A stretch of DNA of 64,000 bases from Acidimicrobiia bacterium. Its GTDB lineage: Bacteria; Actinomycetota; Acidimicrobiia; Acidimicrobiales; Poriferisodalaceae. Positions 1 through 9,905 of this stretch are shown here, piece by piece. The position numbers and the translations under genes were made by a program. The DNA lies in the NCBI GenBank assembly GCA_022826045.1, contig JAJDVQ010000023.1, positions 62,001 through 126,000 on the forward strand, in the 5' to 3' direction. The notes beneath the pieces were generated by a model. It saw only the letters and a list, made by a program, of their open reading frames with translations. It had not been told where the DNA came from and did no database searches. Numbering within the stretch: the first letter of the stretch is position 1; each line of letters starts with the position of its first letter.

Positions 1-1
1 C

Positions 2-3000
2 GGAGGCGGAGTCGCAGCGCTTGAGGCGCAGGGTCACGACTCCTCGGCGGAGCCAAGAGTGCTCAGCGATTTCAGAAGCGAGCACGCATACGTGCTCCTG
101 GGCGATGCAGGCCTCGGCAAGACAACCGAGTTTCGCAACGAACGCGCTCAGCTTGGCGACAGCGCGACGTACGTCAGCGCCCGCGATCTCGTGACGCTCG
201 AGATCAAGCCCGAATGGCGTGACAAGACGCTGTTCATCGATGGTCTTGATGAGATCAGGGCTGGTACGGCCGATGGTCGGACGTCTCTGGACCAGATCCG
301 CAACCGACTTGATCAACTCGGCTGGCCGAGTTACCGCATTTCCTGCCGCGAAGCTGACTGGCTCGGCGGCAACGACCGACGAAGTCTTGAGAGCGCCACT
401 CCTGGCGGCACCGTGGCCGTGCTGCGCCTCGACCCTCTAGACCACCGCGCCAAACATGAACTTGTGGCGTCCCACCTCGAAATCGATAACACCTCGGCGT
501 TCTTCGATGAGGCCGCACAGCGTGGACTCGGCGGCATGTTGGACAATCCGCTGACGTTGGAATTGCTCACCGGTGCCTTCGTTCACGGGGGCGAAACGTG
601 GCCGGAGAGCCGGCGCGAGACTTTCGAGCTTGCCTGTGAGCGCATGGCTCGTGAGCACAACGACGAACACGTCGCCGCCGCGGGTGCCATACCACCGCTT
701 GAGGTCGTGCTTGCAGCGGTCGGCAGACTCGCCGCCCTTCAGTTGCTCGCAGGTGTCGAAGGCTTCTCGCTTGGGCCTGAAGACGACGACTCGCCCTACG
801 TCGCGCTCGACAGGATCCAACTATCGCCGGCCGAGTCCTTCGACGGAGATGCTCACTCTCTTCGGCACGTGCTTGGCACCAAGCTCTTCTCGGCAACTCC
901 CGATTCGGATGCCGCGGTTGGCTGGCCGCGCAGAACGCCGTTTCACCGGCGTATCGCAGAATTCCTCGGCGGCCGATACCTGGCACGACTGGTCAAGCGT
1001 GGTCTACCTGCACGACGTGTGGTCGCGCTCATGACCAGTCCACACGACGGACGAGTCGTGACATCGCTGCGCGGATTGTCGGCTTGGTTCGCAGCGCACT
1101 CTGACGAGGCACTCGACCGACTCATCGACGCTGATCCCGTCGGCATTGGCCTGTATGGCGACATCGCATGGCTCACCGGCGAGCAGAAAATTCAGCTACT
1201 GCGAGCCATTGCGGAATATGCAACCGACGGTCCGCTCCTCGGCCACGAATGGCGAGACGGCCGGGAAGTTGGCTATCGAGAGTTGACAGCGTGGGCGTTC
1301 CGTTCGATCGTCGAGAACGGGACCGTCGAGGCCATCGCTGAGCTGCTTCGCGCAACACCCGGTGACGCTCCGAGTGATCGGATCGCAGACTTTCTGCTTC
1401 GGGTTCTCGCTGAAACGGAGGCGCTGAGCGCAGATGCTGCCGAGCCGCTGTCGACGTTGGCGCTGGCCGTTGCACGCGAACCGATCTGGTCGGCGCAGAC
1501 CCGTCGTGCCGCGCTTGGCGCATTCATTCGGCTCGAATCCAAACGCGAAACGCGCGACGACGCGTTGGCGGCGCTGCTCACCGACATCGCAGAACGTCGG
1601 CTCACCGATCCCAAAGATGACCTCGCGGGACTCACGTTGCGCGAGCTGTATCCCCATCGGGTGCGGCCTGACGAAATCTGGTCCTACCTGGAGATCCGCA
1701 CTCGCGAGAGCTACCACGGTGCCTTCGCTTCGTTCTGGAACCGTGCCATCGTCAATCAGTCGTCGGCTCACGATGCGGCGGACGCACTGGACGCGCTATG
1801 GGCGAATCTGCGGCAAGAGGGCCTTCGGTTCGGCATCGACGAAGTGCTCCGTCGTCGAGCACAGGACATGATGCCCGTCGATCTGCTCGTGAAAGCACTT
1901 GACGAACTCGGTGACGACGTCGACGTCGCCCGTCTCTTCGGCTGGCTAGCGGCGGCCGCTATTTGCGGAAGAGACATTCGGCCCCATGCACGCCAAGGGC
2001 TCCGTGACGCCGTGTCGAGTGCTCTGGAAGGCCTGAGTGCGGAAGAGACAGAGCAGTCAGGCCATCTAGGGGGTGAGGGCCAAGCTGTCACGGATCGGTA
2101 TGCCGATCCAGCAGGCCCGGTCCGCGCTTGGCTCGAAAAACGTCCCGAGACCCAACGCCGGCTCTACTTGGAATGGCTCAAGATTCGATGCGGTGACAGC
2201 CCCATTTGGAACCGGGCTTGGTTCCTAGGGGTGCCCTTGTTCTACAGCAGGTTGCCCCGTGATCTCGGCCGATGGTGTCTCGAACAGGCACTCGCGCTCA
2301 AAGCCAGCAACCCAGAACTCGCGGTCGACATTCTGGGGCACGTCGTCAGGCAGCAGCTCACGGATGCTGAGATCAATGAGGGTTTGACGCTCGATTCTGT
2401 GAGCGACGCGACGAAGAGCAGCCCGCTGCTGAGTGCCGGGTTGGAGGGTCTGCTGGCAGCATCGCCACTAGATGGGAAGCGCGCCGCATTCGAAGCCGAG
2501 ATGCGGGTCTTGGATCGTGAGAACCGCCGAAAGGAGCACAAGCACCGTCAGGAGCGGGCCGATCACATTCGAGACAACCTCTACGCGCTCAGCGACGGCT
2601 CATTTCCGGTCCATCACTTGCACGATCTCGCGCATGTCTATTTCGGCCATCGGCGCACCGACGATCCAGACACCAGCGGTCGAGAACGCTTGAGGGAGTT
2701 CCTGCAGGGCGATGAGCGCCTCGCGGCAGCTGTCATGGATGCGCTGGCCGATGTGGTGTTTCGAGCCGAGCTGCCGACAGTTGACGAGACGGTCTCGCTC
2801 GCTGCGGAGTCGAAGCACGCCTGGGTTGCATGGCCGTTGTTCGCCGGCCTGCACATTGGCGAACACATCGACGCAGAGAGCCCAGGTGGCTCTCATGTTG
2901 ACGCTTGCCGTCAAGCGGGCCATACGGAGACACAGACGGCCGCCAGCCGTGACGCCAGCTGCCAGGCCGTGCCCTTGGACTCGCTCAGTGACGAGCGCAA

Positions 3001-4402
3001 GCGACGAGTGATCGCGACGTATCTGTGTGTGCCCCACGGCCTTGACCGCTCGCCGTCGTGGCTGACGAGATGGCTCACCGACGACCCCGAGCTGGCCGAA
3101 GACGTGTTCGTCAGCTGTGCGACCGGTGAGGTGCGCGCTGGCAGCGAGTCGAGCCGCGCGCTCGACGAACTGCAACCGTCGGGCTTCGACGACTCGACCC
3201 AGCACCGGATTCGCCTGAGGGTCCTGAAGTCCTTTCCGACGGCAGCGCCTCAGCGTCAGCTGTCGCTGCTGGACTCGTTGTTCTTCGCCGTGATCGCCAG
3301 CGGTCGGACTGAAGGGGTCCGTGACCTGGTCGACGCAAAGCTGGCTGCGAAGAGCTTGACGGTGGCGCAGCGTGCTCGCTGGCTCGCGGCAGCCGTCTTC
3401 TTGTTCGAAGACCAGTACGTGGATCGGCTTGCCGAGTACGCGGCGGGACATCCCTCCGGTGCCCGGTGCCTTGCCGATTTCCTCCACAACAGCCTCGGAC
3501 TTCGATGGGGGAGAGATACACACTTTGTGGCCCGGCTTGAATTGGCGACGCTCGAGACGTTCATCGAGGTGCTCGGAGGTGCCTTCGCGCCGTTCGATCA
3601 CTTCGGCGCTGCGTACACCGTCACCGCTGAGATCAGGGCTGCCGAATGGGTCGAGAACCTCATTCTTGTGCTCTCGCGCTCGCCCGATCCCGCGGCCACC
3701 AGCGCGCTGCATCGGCTTGAGCAGTTGTCAGAGCTGGCGGCATGGCACGACGCCCTGCGACGGGCCCGAGAAGATCAGAGCATCGAGCGACGCAACGCCG
3801 AGTATCGCCCTCCGACCGTGGACGAGGTTCATCAGACGCTTCGGGGCGGGGCACCGGCAAACGCCGCTGATCTAGCGGCGCTGCTGCTGGCTCGGCTTGA
3901 CGACATCGCCGACGAATTCCGGGGCAGCTCCGATGATCCGTGGCGGCCATTCTGGAATGAGGACGCACACGGCCGCCCGACGGAGCCCAAGCCCGAGAAC
4001 TCCTGCCGAGACGCGTTGAAGTCGCTGCTGCAGCCTCGGATGCCGCCCGATGTGGAGGTCGTCGGCGAGGGCAGCTACGCCGCTGGCAAGCGAGCTGATC
4101 TGCGGGTGAGCCGCGCTGGCTTCAACGTGCCTGTCGAGATCAAGAAGAACACGTCGCGCGATCTGTGGCATGCGATGCGCAGGCAGCTCATGGGCCAGTA
4201 CACCATCGATCCGGCCACAGACGGTTACGGCGTCTATCTGGTGCTGTGGTTCGGAGACGAGCAGATGCCGACACCGGCTTCCGGTCTACGCCCGACAGCA
4301 CCCGACGAGCTGCGCAGACAGATCGAACAAGAACTCGACATCGACGAGACGCGCAAAATCGCCGTCCGGGTCATCGACCTCACCAAGCCCGGTGCGGCCT
4401 GA
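2..4402 (+). CDS. Giant NACHT/STAND-like P-loop NTPase with C-terminal PD-(D/E)xK nuclease-like domain; frame is open to the left window edge so the 5' end may lie outside (called start GTG at 59)
   Basis: Walker A VLLGDAGLGKTTEF, Walker B LFIDGLDEI (NACHT-like), long alpha-helical middle, C-terminus GEGSYAAGKRADLRVSRAGFNVPVEIKKN resembling D-(x)n-ExK. Reading frame upstream of 59 (GGGVAALEAQGHDSSAEPR) has no stop. Confidence 0.75.
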   Translation, partial: GGGVAALEAQGHDSSAEPRVLSDFRSEHAYVLLGDAGLGKTTEFRNERAQLGDSATYVSARDLVTLEIKPEWRDKTLFIDGLDEIRAGTADGRTSLDQIRNRLDQLGWPSYRISCREADWLGGNDRRSLESATPGGTVAVLRLDPLDHRAKHELVASHLEIDNTSAFFDEAAQRGLGGMLDNPLTLELLTGAFVHGGETWPESRRETFELACERMAREHNDEHVAAAGAIPPLEVVLAAVGRLAALQLLAGVEGFSLGPEDDDSPYVALDRIQLSPAESFDGDAHSLRHVLGTKLFSATPDSDAAVGWPRRTPFHRRIAEFLGGRYLARLVKRGLPARRVVALMTSPHDGRVVTSLRGLSAWFAAHSDEALDRLIDADPVGIGLYGDIAWLTGEQKIQLLRAIAEYATDGPLLGHEWRDGREVGYRELTAWAFRSIVENGTVEAIAELLRATPGDAPSDRIADFLLRVLAETEALSADAAEPLSTLALAVAREPIWSAQTRRAALGAFIRLESKRETRDDALAALLTDIAERRLTDPKDDLAGLTLRELYPHRVRPDEIWSYLEIRTRESYHGAFASFWNRAIVNQSSAHDAADALDALWANLRQEGLRFGIDEVLRRRAQDMMPVDLLVKALDELGDDVDVARLFGWLAAAAICGRDIRPHARQGLRDAVSSALEGLSAEETEQSGHLGGEGQAVTDRYADPAGPVRAWLEKRPETQRRLYLEWLKIRCGDSPIWNRAWFLGVPLFYSRLPRDLGRWCLEQALALKASNPELAVDILGHVVRQQLTDAEINEGLTLDSVSDATKSSPLLSAGLEGLLAASPLDGKRAAFEAEMRVLDRENRRKEHKHRQERADHIRDNLYALSDGSFPVHHLHDLAHVYFGHRRTDDPDTSGRERLREFLQGDERLAAAVMDALADVVFRAELPTVDETVSLAAESKHAWVAWPLFAGLHIGEHIDAESPGGSHVDACRQAGHTETQTAASRDASCQAVPLDSLSDERKRRVIATYLCVPHGLDRSPSWLTRWLTDDPELAEDVFVSCATGEVRAGSESSRALDELQPSGFDDSTQHRIRLRVLKSFPTAAPQRQLSLLDSLFFAVIASGRTEGVRDLVDAKLAAKSLTVAQRARWLAAAVFLFEDQYVDRLAEYAAGHPSGARCLADFLHNSLGLRWGRDTHFVARLELATLETFIEVLGGAFAPFDHFGAAYTVTAEIRAAEWVENLILVLSRSPDPAATSALHRLEQLSELAAWHDALRRAREDQSIERRNAEYRPPTVDEVHQTLRGGAPANAADLAALLLARLDDIADEFRGSSDDPWRPFWNEDAHGRPTEPKPENSCRDALKSLLQPRMPPDVEVVGEGSYAAGKRADLRVSRAGFNVPVEIKKNTSRDLWHAMRRQLMGQYTIDPATDGYGVYLVLWFGDEQMPTPASGLRPTAPDELRRQIEQELDIDETRKIAVRVIDLTKPGAA

Positions 4403-4577
4403 CAAGGCTCAAGGAACCTATGTAGCGAATCCCCGGTCGGCGCGCGCCAACAGCCCGAGCACCAGGCCGACAGATCACGAACAAGGCACACCGGCCCGTA
4501 ACACCCAGAGCCAGACCCAGGCCCGCACTGCTGACCCCAACATCATGACTGTCACACCGGATTCGTACCTTGCGCCT

Positions 4578-5771
4578 ATGGATGTCTCGCGGAACCACAG
4601 GCGCGTGGTCGGAGTTCAGCTGAGCCTGAAGCCCTATCTGCATATGCGCGCCGATGCTGCAACGACGGGCCACACTGAACCGGTGGAGGTCGGGTCGGCG
4701 ATTTCGTTGTTCTCAGGAGCAGGCGGGCTCGACCTTGGTGTCGAGCGAGCGGGGTTCCGAACTACCGTCGCGGTCGAGTGGGACGCTGACGCGGCGGACA
4801 CCATGGAGAAGAACGCCAGCGCGCACTTCCCCGGCCTGCGGGAGGTCGTGCGCGCCGACCTGTACCCGCTTGCTGCGCGACGCGATGGCGGCGTGACGAC
4901 CAGAGAGCTTCTCCATGCTGGGGGTTTCACCAGCCGCGACCGGCCGGACCTGCTGGTTGGGGGGCCTCCCTGCGTCGCGTTCTCGAAGTCGGGGTTCTGG
5001 CTCGACTGGAAGAGGGAGGGCGTCGATCCCGCAGCGAGCCTGCTGCAGGCGTACACCGCAGTGCTGGCACAAGCGCGGCCGCGATTCTTCATCCTCGAGA
5101 ATGTGTATGCGTTGACGTTCGACAACAAGGCCAGCCGCCCGGCCTTCGAGCGGCTGCAGAAGGAGTTGAGCGCAGCGGGCTACGACTCTCGCTGGGGCGT
5201 GCTGAACGCAGCCGACTATGGCGTTCCTCAATCTCGACCGCGTCTGTTCATTGTTGGCGCGAATCACGGCGAGACCGTTCCAGAGCTTCCCGCCCCTACC
5301 CACCACGGTGATTGGGAGCGGCGCAAGACGGTCGGCGGCGAACTGCCGCACACGACCGCTGGTGAGGCATTGGCGGATCTTGCCACGGTGCCCGAGCCCG
5401 AGGAAGTGGTCCGGGGCCGCTGGGGGCACCTGCTCCCTGAGATTCCACCGGGCGACAACTATCTCCACTTCACCGCAAAGCGCGGGCATCCCGAGCCCAT
5501 TTTCGAGTGGCGCTCGCGGTTCTGGTCCTTCCTGCTCAAGCTGGACCCACATAGACCATCGCCCACCATTCAGGCACAACCGGGTCCCAACGTCGGCCCG
5601 TTCCATTGGGAGAATCGCCGGTTGCGAGTGCCGGAGCTCAAGCGGCTCTTCACGTTTCCTGACGACTTCGATTTTGTAGGCCGTCGTGCTTCGATCCAGT
5701 CTCAGGTCGGCAACGCAGTGCCTCCCGAACTGGCGAAGCAGGTGGCAGCCACGGTTGCAACGGTGGCTTGA
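4578..5771 (+). CDS. DNA (cytosine-5) methyltransferase
   Basis: AISLFSGAGGLDLGVERAGF (motif I), GGPPCVAFSKSG (motif IV PC), ENVYAL (motif VI), QSRPRLFIVG (motif VIII), C-terminal QVGNAVPPELA (motif X). Start chosen at internal ATG of the longer ORF. Confidence 0.95.
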   Translation: MDVSRNHRRVVGVQLSLKPYLHMRADAATTGHTEPVEVGSAISLFSGAGGLDLGVERAGFRTTVAVEWDADAADTMEKNASAHFPGLREVVRADLYPLAARRDGGVTTRELLHAGGFTSRDRPDLLVGGPPCVAFSKSGFWLDWKREGVDPAASLLQAYTAVLAQARPRFFILENVYALTFDNKASRPAFERLQKELSAAGYDSRWGVLNAADYGVPQSRPRLFIVGANHGETVPELPAPTHHGDWERRKTVGGELPHTTAGEALADLATVPEPEEVVRGRWGHLLPEIPPGDNYLHFTAKRGHPEPIFEWRSRFWSFLLKLDPHRPSPTIQAQPGPNVGPFHWENRRLRVPELKRLFTFPDDFDFVGRRASIQSQVGNAVPPELAKQVAATVATVA

Positions 5772-5831
5772 GGTCGCGCGCTGCTCGCGCCCACTGCAAC
5801 GGGTTGACATGGAATGTTGCACACTTGCTCC

Positions 5832-6126
5832 GTGGATTCCCTGCTTCTGAACTGGCTGCGAAACGAGACCCGCGACTGGCGTCCGTCCATCGTCGGCGTC
5901 TTCCGGGAGCAAGCAGCGCACAGCGGCTGGCCACTCACGGCACAGTCGCCCGGTGATCTCCGGGAGCAGCTGACAGCCCTCGGTCACCTGTTGCCGCGCC
6001 GGTGATGGCGAGTTCGCTACGGCTGAAGAGTTCTATGCACATTGGCGTGCGCCGAGCATCGGCTGGAAGAGGTCGCCGGAAGCTGAGCGTCTGCTGCGGC
6101 GAGCACTGGAAGCTCACGACTCCTGA
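5832..6126 (+). pseudogene. Small ORF interrupted by a frameshift (VDSLLLNWLRNETRDWRPSIVGVFREQ...LLPR / GDGEFATAEEFYAHWRAPSIGWKRSPEAERLLRRALEAHDS)
   Basis: Two protein-like segments in adjacent frames joined by a +1 shift at about 6000, directly after the methyltransferase. Confidence 0.4.
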
Positions 6127-6179
6127 GCAGGGCACCGGAACAGTCGCATAGCCCGCACCGGCCGAGGCTGCGCTGAGCG

Positions 6180-6974
6180 TTACTCGGGCCAGTCGGTGAG
6201 GGTGACGACGTCGAATGTCGCGCCGACGGGGTCGGCGATCGTGGCCATGCGGCCCGGGCCCCAGTCGAAGGGTGGAACGATCACATTGCCGCCGTTGGCC
6301 GTCGCCGCAGCGCAGGCGGCGTCGACGTCGTTCACCCCGAAGCTCACCCGCCAGTGCGGAGGCACACCGGGAGGCGGTGCCAGCGACGTGCTCGCCACCG
6401 GCTCCCCGTCAAGCGTGAACACCGTCGGAGAGTCGGGCACGCCTTCCATCGTTCCCGCTTCCCAGCCGAACAGCTCGCAGTAGAAGGCCTCTGCGGTGTC
6501 GTTGTCGTGCGTGGCGACCTCGGCCCACGTGAACGCACCCGGGGCATTCACGATGCCCGCACCGATCGCGGTAATCGGCGTCCACGTGCAGAACACGGCT
6601 CCTGTCGGGTCGGCAGCGATGACCATGCGGCCGGCGGCGTCCGGACCCGGCTCGGGCACGTCGATGGCCGGCCGCATGACCGCTCCGCCGGCCGCCGCAA
6701 CCTGACCGGCGAACTCGTCGGCATCGTCCACGGTGACGTAAACGTTCCAGCAAGGCGGCACACCTTCGCTGAGCATCTCGGGGGGTATGTCGAACACTCC
6801 GGCGGCCGGGTGCCCGTCCACCACAGCCATGACGTAGTTGATCTCGCCGGTGGGGTCGCGCTCGTACTCCCAGCCCATGACCGCCCCGTAGAAGTCGATG
6901 GCGCCCTCCACGTCGGTGGTCGCCAAGTCGACCCACGAGGGCGTCCCGGCCCGGTGGCTGTCTCGTACTGGCAT
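6180..6974 (-). CDS. VOC family protein with two glyoxalase-like domains
   Basis: Two repeats of the pattern WVDLATTDVEGAIDFYGAVMGWEYE / WAEVATHDNDTAEAFYCELFGWE. Confidence 0.9.
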   Translation of the reverse strand: MPVRDSHRAGTPSWVDLATTDVEGAIDFYGAVMGWEYERDPTGEINYVMAVVDGHPAAGVFDIPPEMLSEGVPPCWNVYVTVDDADEFAGQVAAAGGAVMRPAIDVPEPGPDAAGRMVIAADPTGAVFCTWTPITAIGAGIVNAPGAFTWAEVATHDNDTAEAFYCELFGWEAGTMEGVPDSPTVFTLDGEPVASTSLAPPPGVPPHWRVSFGVNDVDAACAAATANGGNVIVPPFDWGPGRMATIADPVGATFDVVTLTDWPE

Positions 6975-7029
6975 GTCTTCCGTCTCTCTTCGCTGATGTC
7001 GCCGTGTCGTTCTCGTCGGTCGGTTTCCG

Positions 7030-8019
7030 TCAGTCGGCCTCGGGGGCTGCGAGGGCACGCCGCATCGCGATGGCGGTGAGCTCCTGAGCCTCGTGTGCTT
7101 GATCCAGGAAGCGGGTCATGCCGAAGAAACCGTGGAACTGGCCGGGGTATTCGATGAGCGTGGTGGGCACTCCGGCATCGGCGAGCTTCTGCGCGTACTC
7201 GACGCCCTCGTCCCGCAGCGGATCGTGACCGGCCACGATGACCAATGCAGGCGCCGCGCCCGACGGGTCGTCGACTGCGAGCGGGGCTGCGTACGGGTTG
7301 CTGCGCTCTGACGGCGGGCAGTAATGATCGTCGAACCACGCCATCGTGTCGCGTGTCAGCAGGTAGCCCTCGGCGTTGGCGATCATCGAATGGGTGTCGC
7401 GGTCGAAGTCGGTGACCGGGTAGATGAGCACCTGCAGCGCCGGTTGACCGCAAGCGTCGCCGTTCGCTGCGCCGTCGCGGCACATGAGCGCCACGGCGGC
7501 GGCGAGATTGCCGCCGGCGCTGTCGCCGCCGATCGCCACCCGTGCCGGATCGACGCTCAGCTCGCCGGCATTGTCGATCACCCACTGTGTGGCAGCGCAG
7601 CAGTCATCAGCCGGCGCTGGGAACGGATCCTCGGGTGCGAGCCGGTAGTCCACCGACACCGTCACCACTCCGGCCAGCATGGTCAGCGCCCGGCACGTGC
7701 GGTCGTGAGTCTCGATGCTGCCGACCACCCAGCCGCCGCCATGGAAGTACACGAGGCAGCCGAGCGTGCCGCTTGCGTCGGCAGTGGCCGCGCCGTCGCC
7801 AGGCCGGTAGATCCGCACGGCAATGTCGTTGCCGTCGGGGCCGGGAATCGTCCGGTCCTCGGTGGTGGCAACCTCGACGAACTCGCCGGAAGGCGGCATT
7901 TCCTCGAAGCCTGCTCGGGCACGCTCGTGGCCGACATCTTCGAACGACGGCCGGCCCAGGGCATTCAACTGGTCGATGACTTGGGATGCTTCTGCTTCAA
8001 GTGTCACGGCGCGCAGCAT
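7030..8019 (-). CDS. Alpha/beta hydrolase, HSL-type esterase
   Basis: YFHGGGWVVGSIETHD oxyanion HGGG, GDSAGGNLAAAV nucleophile elbow. Confidence 0.92.
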   Translation of the reverse strand: MLRAVTLEAEASQVIDQLNALGRPSFEDVGHERARAGFEEMPPSGEFVEVATTEDRTIPGPDGNDIAVRIYRPGDGAATADASGTLGCLVYFHGGGWVVGSIETHDRTCRALTMLAGVVTVSVDYRLAPEDPFPAPADDCCAATQWVIDNAGELSVDPARVAIGGDSAGGNLAAAVALMCRDGAANGDACGQPALQVLIYPVTDFDRDTHSMIANAEGYLLTRDTMAWFDDHYCPPSERSNPYAAPLAVDDPSGAAPALVIVAGHDPLRDEGVEYAQKLADAGVPTTLIEYPGQFHGFFGMTRFLDQAHEAQELTAIAMRRALAAPEAD

Positions 8020-8147
8020 ATGAGGCGGGACGGGAGCCTCGCCGGGCCGTTTGGGGCCGAGCGTCCGCCGGTTCCCGACCTCCCGCTGCCGTACGCTGAT
8101 GCGGGCACGGCCGCGTGCGGATGCGGCGGCGATGACGGGGGCACGAC

Positions 8148-9866
8148 ATGGGTGATCTGCTGATCTCGGGCGGGAGTCTGATCGACGGCACGGGCGCTGA
8201 GCCGCGTCGGGCCGACGTACTCATTTCCGACGGCGTGATTGCCGAGATCGGCGAGTCGCCCGGCGATCTCGCAGGCCGCCGGGTCGACCGGACGATCGAC
8301 GCCGAGGGCCATGTGGTCACACCCGGGTTCATCGACGTGCATACCCATATGGACGCACAGATCGCCTGGGATCCCATGGGCGAAAGCTCCTGCTTCCACG
8401 GCGTGACCACAGCGGTGATGGGCAACTGCGGCTTCACGCTGGCACCCGCCCGCGCCGACGCCCGCCACCTGGTGGTCCGCAATCTCGAGCGGGCCGAGGA
8501 CATCTCCGCCGAAGCCATGGCTGCAGGCATCGACTGGACGTGGGAGACGTTCCCCGAATACCTCGACTTCGTGGATGCAACTCCCAAGGGCATCAACTAC
8601 GCGGGCTACTTAGGGCACTCGGCGCTGCGCACGTGGGCCATGGGCGAAGCTGCGTTCGACCGCGGTGCCAACGACGACGAGCTCGCGCTGATGCTGCAGC
8701 AGCTGCGCGACTCGCTGCGTGCCGGCGCCATCGGCTTCACCACCTCCATCTCGTACAACCATGAGACCGCCGACGACCGCCCGGTTGCCTCGCGCCTGGC
8801 GGAATGGTCGGAGATCGATGCGCTGGTCAGCGAGATGGGCGTCATGGGCGCTGGCATCTTCGAGCTGGCCAATCACGGCGATCTGCGCTCACGCGACACC
8901 GAACGGAACGACGCCTATGTGGCCAAGATCGTCGAGCTGGGCGCCCGTACCCGGGTGCCGATCACCTACGGCATGCTCGCCCCCTCCAGCGAGGACCACC
9001 ACTGGAAGCCGGTGATCAAGCTGCTCGACGGCATCAACGCCGCCGGCGGCACTTCGTGGGGGCAGGCGCATTCCCGTTGCCTGGGCACGCTGCTGTCGTT
9101 CAAGACCTCGCTGCCGTTCGATGCTCTGCCGCTGTGGCGCGAGCTGCGCGCCGACTCTCGGGGCGAGCAGTGGTCGGCGCTCCGAGACCCCGAGATCCGG
9201 GCTCGGCTGGTGGACGAGGCTGAGAATGGCGACTACGGCAGGGCCCTCGGGCCCGAAGCCCGCAAGCCGATCTGGTCGCACATCTACCCGTTGACGCAGC
9301 CGCTGCCGCCGTTCCGCACGATGGACGTGATCGCTGCCGAGCGTGGTACGACGCCGATGGAAGCGTTCGTCGATCTTGCGCTCGACAGCGATTTGGAGAT
9401 GTTCTTCGTCCAGGCCCTCGCCAATCAGGACCAGGATCTGGTGCTGCACTTGTTGAAGCACCCCCGGGCGATCCCGACGTTTTCCGACAGCGGTGCGCAC
9501 GTCACACAGATCATGGACTCGTCGCTGCAGACGCACCTGCTGGGCTACTGGGTACGCGATCGTCAGGAGTTCACGCTGGAAGACGCCGTGCACCGCATCA
9601 CGCAGCTGCCCGCGACGGCATGGGGTTTCGATGACCGTGGGGTGCTGGCGGTCGGCAAGGCCGCCGATGTCAACGTGTTCGACCCCGAGACGGTGTCGCC
9701 CGACATGCCCAGGCTGGTGCACGACCTCCCGGCAGGGGCGCCCCGCCTACGCCAGACGGCCACCGGCTTCGCCGCCACCATCGTCAACGGCGAAGTCATC
9801 ACCGAGAACGGCAAAGTGACCGGCGCCGTGCCGGGTCAGCTCCTGCGCGGCCCGCTGGCCCGCTGA
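8148..9866 (+). CDS. N-acyl-D-amino-acid deacylase-like amidohydrolase
   Basis: GFIDVHTHMDAQIAWDPMGESSCFHGVTTAVMGNCGFTLAP; C-terminal GKAADVNVFDPETVS. Confidence 0.9.
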   Translation: MGDLLISGGSLIDGTGAEPRRADVLISDGVIAEIGESPGDLAGRRVDRTIDAEGHVVTPGFIDVHTHMDAQIAWDPMGESSCFHGVTTAVMGNCGFTLAPARADARHLVVRNLERAEDISAEAMAAGIDWTWETFPEYLDFVDATPKGINYAGYLGHSALRTWAMGEAAFDRGANDDELALMLQQLRDSLRAGAIGFTTSISYNHETADDRPVASRLAEWSEIDALVSEMGVMGAGIFELANHGDLRSRDTERNDAYVAKIVELGARTRVPITYGMLAPSSEDHHWKPVIKLLDGINAAGGTSWGQAHSRCLGTLLSFKTSLPFDALPLWRELRADSRGEQWSALRDPEIRARLVDEAENGDYGRALGPEARKPIWSHIYPLTQPLPPFRTMDVIAAERGTTPMEAFVDLALDSDLEMFFVQALANQDQDLVLHLLKHPRAIPTFSDSGAHVTQIMDSSLQTHLLGYWVRDRQEFTLEDAVHRITQLPATAWGFDDRGVLAVGKAADVNVFDPETVSPDMPRLVHDLPAGAPRLRQTATGFAATIVNGEVITENGKVTGAVPGQLLRGPLAR

Positions 9867-9905
9867 ACGGCCCTGCGAGGCTCGCTCGCGGATCGGCTCA
9901 GCCGC

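Noticed and set aside
4713-5987. 424-aa minus-strand ORF
   Set aside because: Antisense to the C5 methyltransferase.
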